From contig NZ_AP027040.1 of assembly GCF_027924525.1 (NCBI RefSeq), positions 1,517,032 to 1,581,031 of the forward strand: 64,000 bases of DNA. Reading direction: 5' to 3'. Origin of the DNA: Aurantimicrobium sp. INA4. GTDB taxonomy: Bacteria; Actinomycetota; Actinomycetes; Actinomycetales; Microbacteriaceae. The notes under the pieces were generated by a model. The model was not told the DNA's origin. It saw only the letters and a program-made list of their open reading frames with translations, and searched no databases. Each line of letters starts with the position of its first letter. Positions within the stretch are counted from its first letter, which is position 1. Made by a program: the position numbers and the translations under genes. Shown here piece after piece: positions 62,017 through 64,000 of this stretch.

Positions 62017-62979
62017 TTATTTCTTCTTTCCGGACTTCTTAGCGCGGTTCTTGCTCACGGGCTGTACGCGCTGTGCTGGCTTAGGTTCTTCAATCTCAAT
62101 AACTTCAGGGGTTCCCTTGGGTAGTTTGCCGCGGCGCGCTAGGCGCTCTTCGCGGTCTTTTGCTGCCTGGCTACCAGGAGTGGGCATGTTGCGGATCACA
62201 ATGAACTGCTGCCCCATGGTCCAGAAGTTGGATACAAGCCAGTAGAACATCACACCAAGAGGGAAAGTGAAGCCCGAGAAGGCAAAGACGAGGGGGAGGA
62301 TGTAAAGCAAGATGCGCTGCTGACGGAAAGCAGGACTTGCCTTGGTTTCCTCGGACATGTTCTTAGAAACAATTTGCAGCTGAGTGATGAACTGCGATGC
62401 CGTCATCAAAACCACCATGGTCATGGCAATAACCATGACCGAAACCTGTGGTGGGTTTGCATTCATTGCCTGAACGAAGGTCGTGTGAAGTGGGGCCACA
62501 CCAAAAAGGCTCGCGTTGTAGAACGACTGAGCAAGCTCGGCGTTCATGGGACCAACACCAGCAGCACCTTGTTTGACTGCTACATCGTTAAGTACCGAGA
62601 AAAGGCCAAAGAAGATAGGCATCTGCAACAAAAGCGGCAGGCAGGAGCTCAGAGGGTTGCTTCCAGTGCGGCGATAAAGTTCCATGGTTTCGCGAGACAT
62701 TGCTTCGCGTGAGAACTGGTCCTTCTTGCCCTTGTATTTATCCTGGATTTTCTTCAGATCCGGCGCAATCTCCAGCATTTTCCGCTGGCTCTTGATCTGA
62801 CGAACAAAGACGGGAATGAGTGCTGCACGAACGACAACAACAAGTCCGACGATAGCGAGAACCCAAGTAGCACCTGCATCTGGGTCCATTCCAAGAGTGG
62901 TGAATAACCAGTGGAAGGACACCAAGATAAGTTCAATGGCCCACTTAATTGGCCACAGAATAGCGCCGATAATATCCAT
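62017..62979 (-). CDS. yidC: Membrane protein insertase YidC
   Basis: Oxa1/YidC insertase of 320 residues with five to six helices that inserts small membrane proteins. It starts MDIIGAILWPIKWAIELIL, with the hydrophilic-groove Arg in VRAALIPVFVRQIKSQRKM, and SCLPLLLQMPIFFGLFSVL. A basic C-terminal tail (SKNRAKKSGKKK) is suited to ribosome binding. There is no lipoprotein cysteine. I favour ATG 62979; an upstream in-frame ATG (63003) would overlap yidD by 17 nt. Confidence 0.95.
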   Translation of the reverse strand: MDIIGAILWPIKWAIELILVSFHWLFTTLGMDPDAGATWVLAIVGLVVVVRAALIPVFVRQIKSQRKMLEIAPDLKKIQDKYKGKKDQFSREAMSRETMELYRRTGSNPLSSCLPLLLQMPIFFGLFSVLNDVAVKQGAAGVGPMNAELAQSFYNASLFGVAPLHTTFVQAMNANPPQVSVMVIAMTMVVLMTASQFITQLQIVSKNMSEETKASPAFRQQRILLYILPLVFAFSGFTFPLGVMFYWLVSNFWTMGQQFIVIRNMPTPGSQAAKDREERLARRGKLPKGTPEVIEIEEPKPAQRVQPVSKNRAKKSGKKK

Positions 62980-62986
62980 AGGAGCG

Positions 62987-63295
62987 TTACGCCCTTCCTT
63001 CATTCATCACAACAAAACCGTGTGCTGTGACACGAAAAAACTTGTGCTTCGCGGGCGGCACGTCATCGACGCCACCGAGTGCCCACGGGTTGCACCTTCC
63101 TAGCCTACGCAGAGTTAGGCCAGAACCCACAATGACGCCTCGTTGTTGAAGTGCCTGAAGTCCGTAGTGTGAGCATGTTGGGTAGTACCGACAGACGTCT
63201 CCATACAATGGCGAAATGAGTTTTCGGTAGGCCAAAGCCAACACAATCATGATGTTTCGAGGCAAAAGGTAGAGAAAAGAAAGCAGCTTTTTCAC
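62987..63295 (-). CDS. yidD: Membrane protein insertion efficiency factor YidD
   Basis: Small protein of 102 residues with an amphipathic N-terminus. The signature YRKLISPLYGDVCRYYPTCSHY and LGRCNPWALGGVDDVP is conserved. It aids YidC-dependent insertion. It overlaps rnpA by 4 nt. Confidence 0.95.
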   Translation of the reverse strand: MKKLLSFLYLLPRNIMIVLALAYRKLISPLYGDVCRYYPTCSHYGLQALQQRGVIVGSGLTLRRLGRCNPWALGGVDDVPPAKHKFFRVTAHGFVVMNEGRA

Positions 63296-63627
63296 TGAAC
63301 TTTTTCTCCTAACGAGTCAATTGCTCGAAGTACATCGGTGTGTAATTCTTCCCAGGAAGACTGGGCGGCAGCTGGTAACGCGCGTATGACGAAATCTGCG
63401 CTGTAGTTATCTTTGACTTCCCACGCGATAGCCCGAAGCTGGCGACGAACACGATTTCTCGTAGGCGCGTTACCTACAGCCTTAGAAGTCACCATCCCGA
63501 AACGAGAAAGACCTCGATCAGACGGGGCTGCATAAGCAACCACCAAAGACGAGGTCTGTTTCGTTCCGCGACGAATGATTCGACGGAAGTCCGTTGGCAA
63601 AGCCAATCGGTGTGCCCGGTCGAGCAC
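63292..63627 (-). CDS. rnpA: Ribonuclease P protein component
   Basis: Protein subunit of RNase P (111 residues), which with the RNA subunit matures tRNA 5' ends. The start LDRAHRLALPTDFRRIIRRG and GMVTSKAVGNAPTRNRVRRQ (RNR motif) are diagnostic. The start is GTG 63627, 8 nt after rpmH. The RNA subunit gene is not in this window. Confidence 0.95.
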   Translation of the reverse strand: MLDRAHRLALPTDFRRIIRRGTKQTSSLVVAYAAPSDRGLSRFGMVTSKAVGNAPTRNRVRRQLRAIAWEVKDNYSADFVIRALPAAAQSSWEELHTDVLRAIDSLGEKVQ

Positions 63628-63635
63628 GGCCGATA

Positions 63636-63773
63636 CTAAGCGGAAAGTTCGGAGCGGCCCTTACGGCGGCGAGCAGCCAAGATGGCGCGGCCGGCGCGGG
63701 TACGCATACGCAAACGGAAGCCGTGAACCTTCGCACGACGACGGTTGTTGGGTTGGAACGTTCTCTTGCTCAT
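63636..63773 (-). CDS. rpmH: 50S ribosomal protein L34
   Basis: A 45-residue basic protein: [20 protein letters not shown], then [23 protein letters not shown] lies upstream of the ATG. It is first in rpmH-rnpA-yidD-yidC-khpB-rsmG, the order next to the origin in most bacteria. Confidence 0.97.
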   Translation of the reverse strand: MSKRTFQPNNRRRAKVHGFRLRMRTRAGRAILAARRRKGRSELSA

Positions 63774-63857
63774 AAGTCAATCTCCATGACGGTGATGTCG
63801 CGCGCCATATCTGCGCGGCGCAAAACAGTGGGATGCACAAAAGGCATCAACCGATTA

Positions 63858-63886
63858 AATCTAAAGGTTAGAAGCGTCTGCGTCAA
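63858..63886 (-). promoter_or_regulatory. Promoter of rpmH
   Basis: On the minus strand, -35 TTGACG (63881-63886) and -10 TAGATT (63858-63863) are 17 bp apart, giving a leader of about 80 nt to the rpmH start. Confidence 0.75.
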
Positions 63887-63975
63887 ACCAGAGGACATAC
63901 AAACTCAAGATTATGAATGCCCAAGGGAGAAATATTTCGCAACGACACACTCTTTTTGAAAAACTGGAGTTGCCT

Positions 63976-63984
63976 TAATCCACA
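63976..63984 (+). other. DnaA-box-like sequence near the right edge
   Basis: TAATCCACA differs from TTATCCACA at one base. Its place beside rpmH, with dnaA expected next, suggests the edge of the dnaA/oriC region, which is outside the window. Apart from the rpmH promoter, I see nothing else in 63774-64000. Confidence 0.45.
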
Positions 63985-64000
63985 GGTTTTCGATACGGTC

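Noticed and set aside
1..64000. Insertion sequences, prophage or integrated plasmid genes
   Set aside because: No transposase, integrase, or phage structural gene was recognised, and gene order is largely ordinary chromosomal.

Overview
This window looks like chromosome from a small-genome, pigmented actinobacterium of the family Microbacteriaceae, close to the freshwater Luna-type lineages (Aurantimicrobium, Rhodoluna, Aquiluna). The evidence is gene content and order: dnaK-grpE-dnaJ-hspR with HAIR operators, a C50 carotenoid cluster (idi / crtE-B-I-Ye-Yf-Eb), the actinobacterial block cca / DUF6049 / murJ / trxB / trxA / parB / parA / rsmG / khpB / yidC / yidD / rnpA / rpmH, and moderate GC (about 50-55% by eye). 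The species call is inference. The right end stops just short of the expected dnaA/oriC region.

Layout. 1-440: tail of an OmpR-type response regulator. 0.4-7.6 kb: photolyase, a rhodanese lipoprotein behind a CsoR-like operator, the circularly permuted ATP-grasp / alpha-E / transglutaminase operon, a DUF1349 protein and a lipase-like hydrolase. 7.6-11.4 kb: a DUF2256 zinc-ribbon gene divergent from PadR - AarF/UbiB kinase - an unusual cryptochrome. In the last protein the FAD domain precedes the alpha/beta domain, and it carries the cysteine pattern of Fe-S bacterial cryptochromes. 11.4-28.2 kb: housekeeping and metabolic genes: DUF429, an amino acid permease with a flavin amine oxidase, Sua5, SDRs, tRNA-Arg, a second transglutaminase, exonuclease III, a TetR-linked ABC exporter, DUF6421, threonine aldolase, a miniature TetR with a PH-like partner, and nitroreductase. 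28.2-36.6 kb: the HspR heat-shock regulon (clpB and dnaK operon) around an rRNA methyltransferase and small genes. 36.6-46.4 kb: UMF1 transporter, old yellow enzyme, carotenoid cluster, dcd and small membrane proteins. 46.4-50 kb: dnaB and the rpsF-ssb-rpsR-rplI operon, separated by 450 bp that contain DnaA boxes. 50-64 kb: the origin-proximal block, with two good parS sites and one degenerate one.

How the genes work together. Light and oxidative damage are a theme: two photolyase-family proteins plus C50 carotenoids. Much of the rest is growth machinery: segregation (ParAB/parS), envelope (MurJ, Ddl, YidC), translation and chaperones. A signal running through the whole window is leaderless transcription. 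At least 19 genes have a TANNNT -10 hexamer placed exactly 6 nt before an ATG or GTG, and I used this to choose several start codons. I saw no insertion sequence, prophage or CRISPR array.
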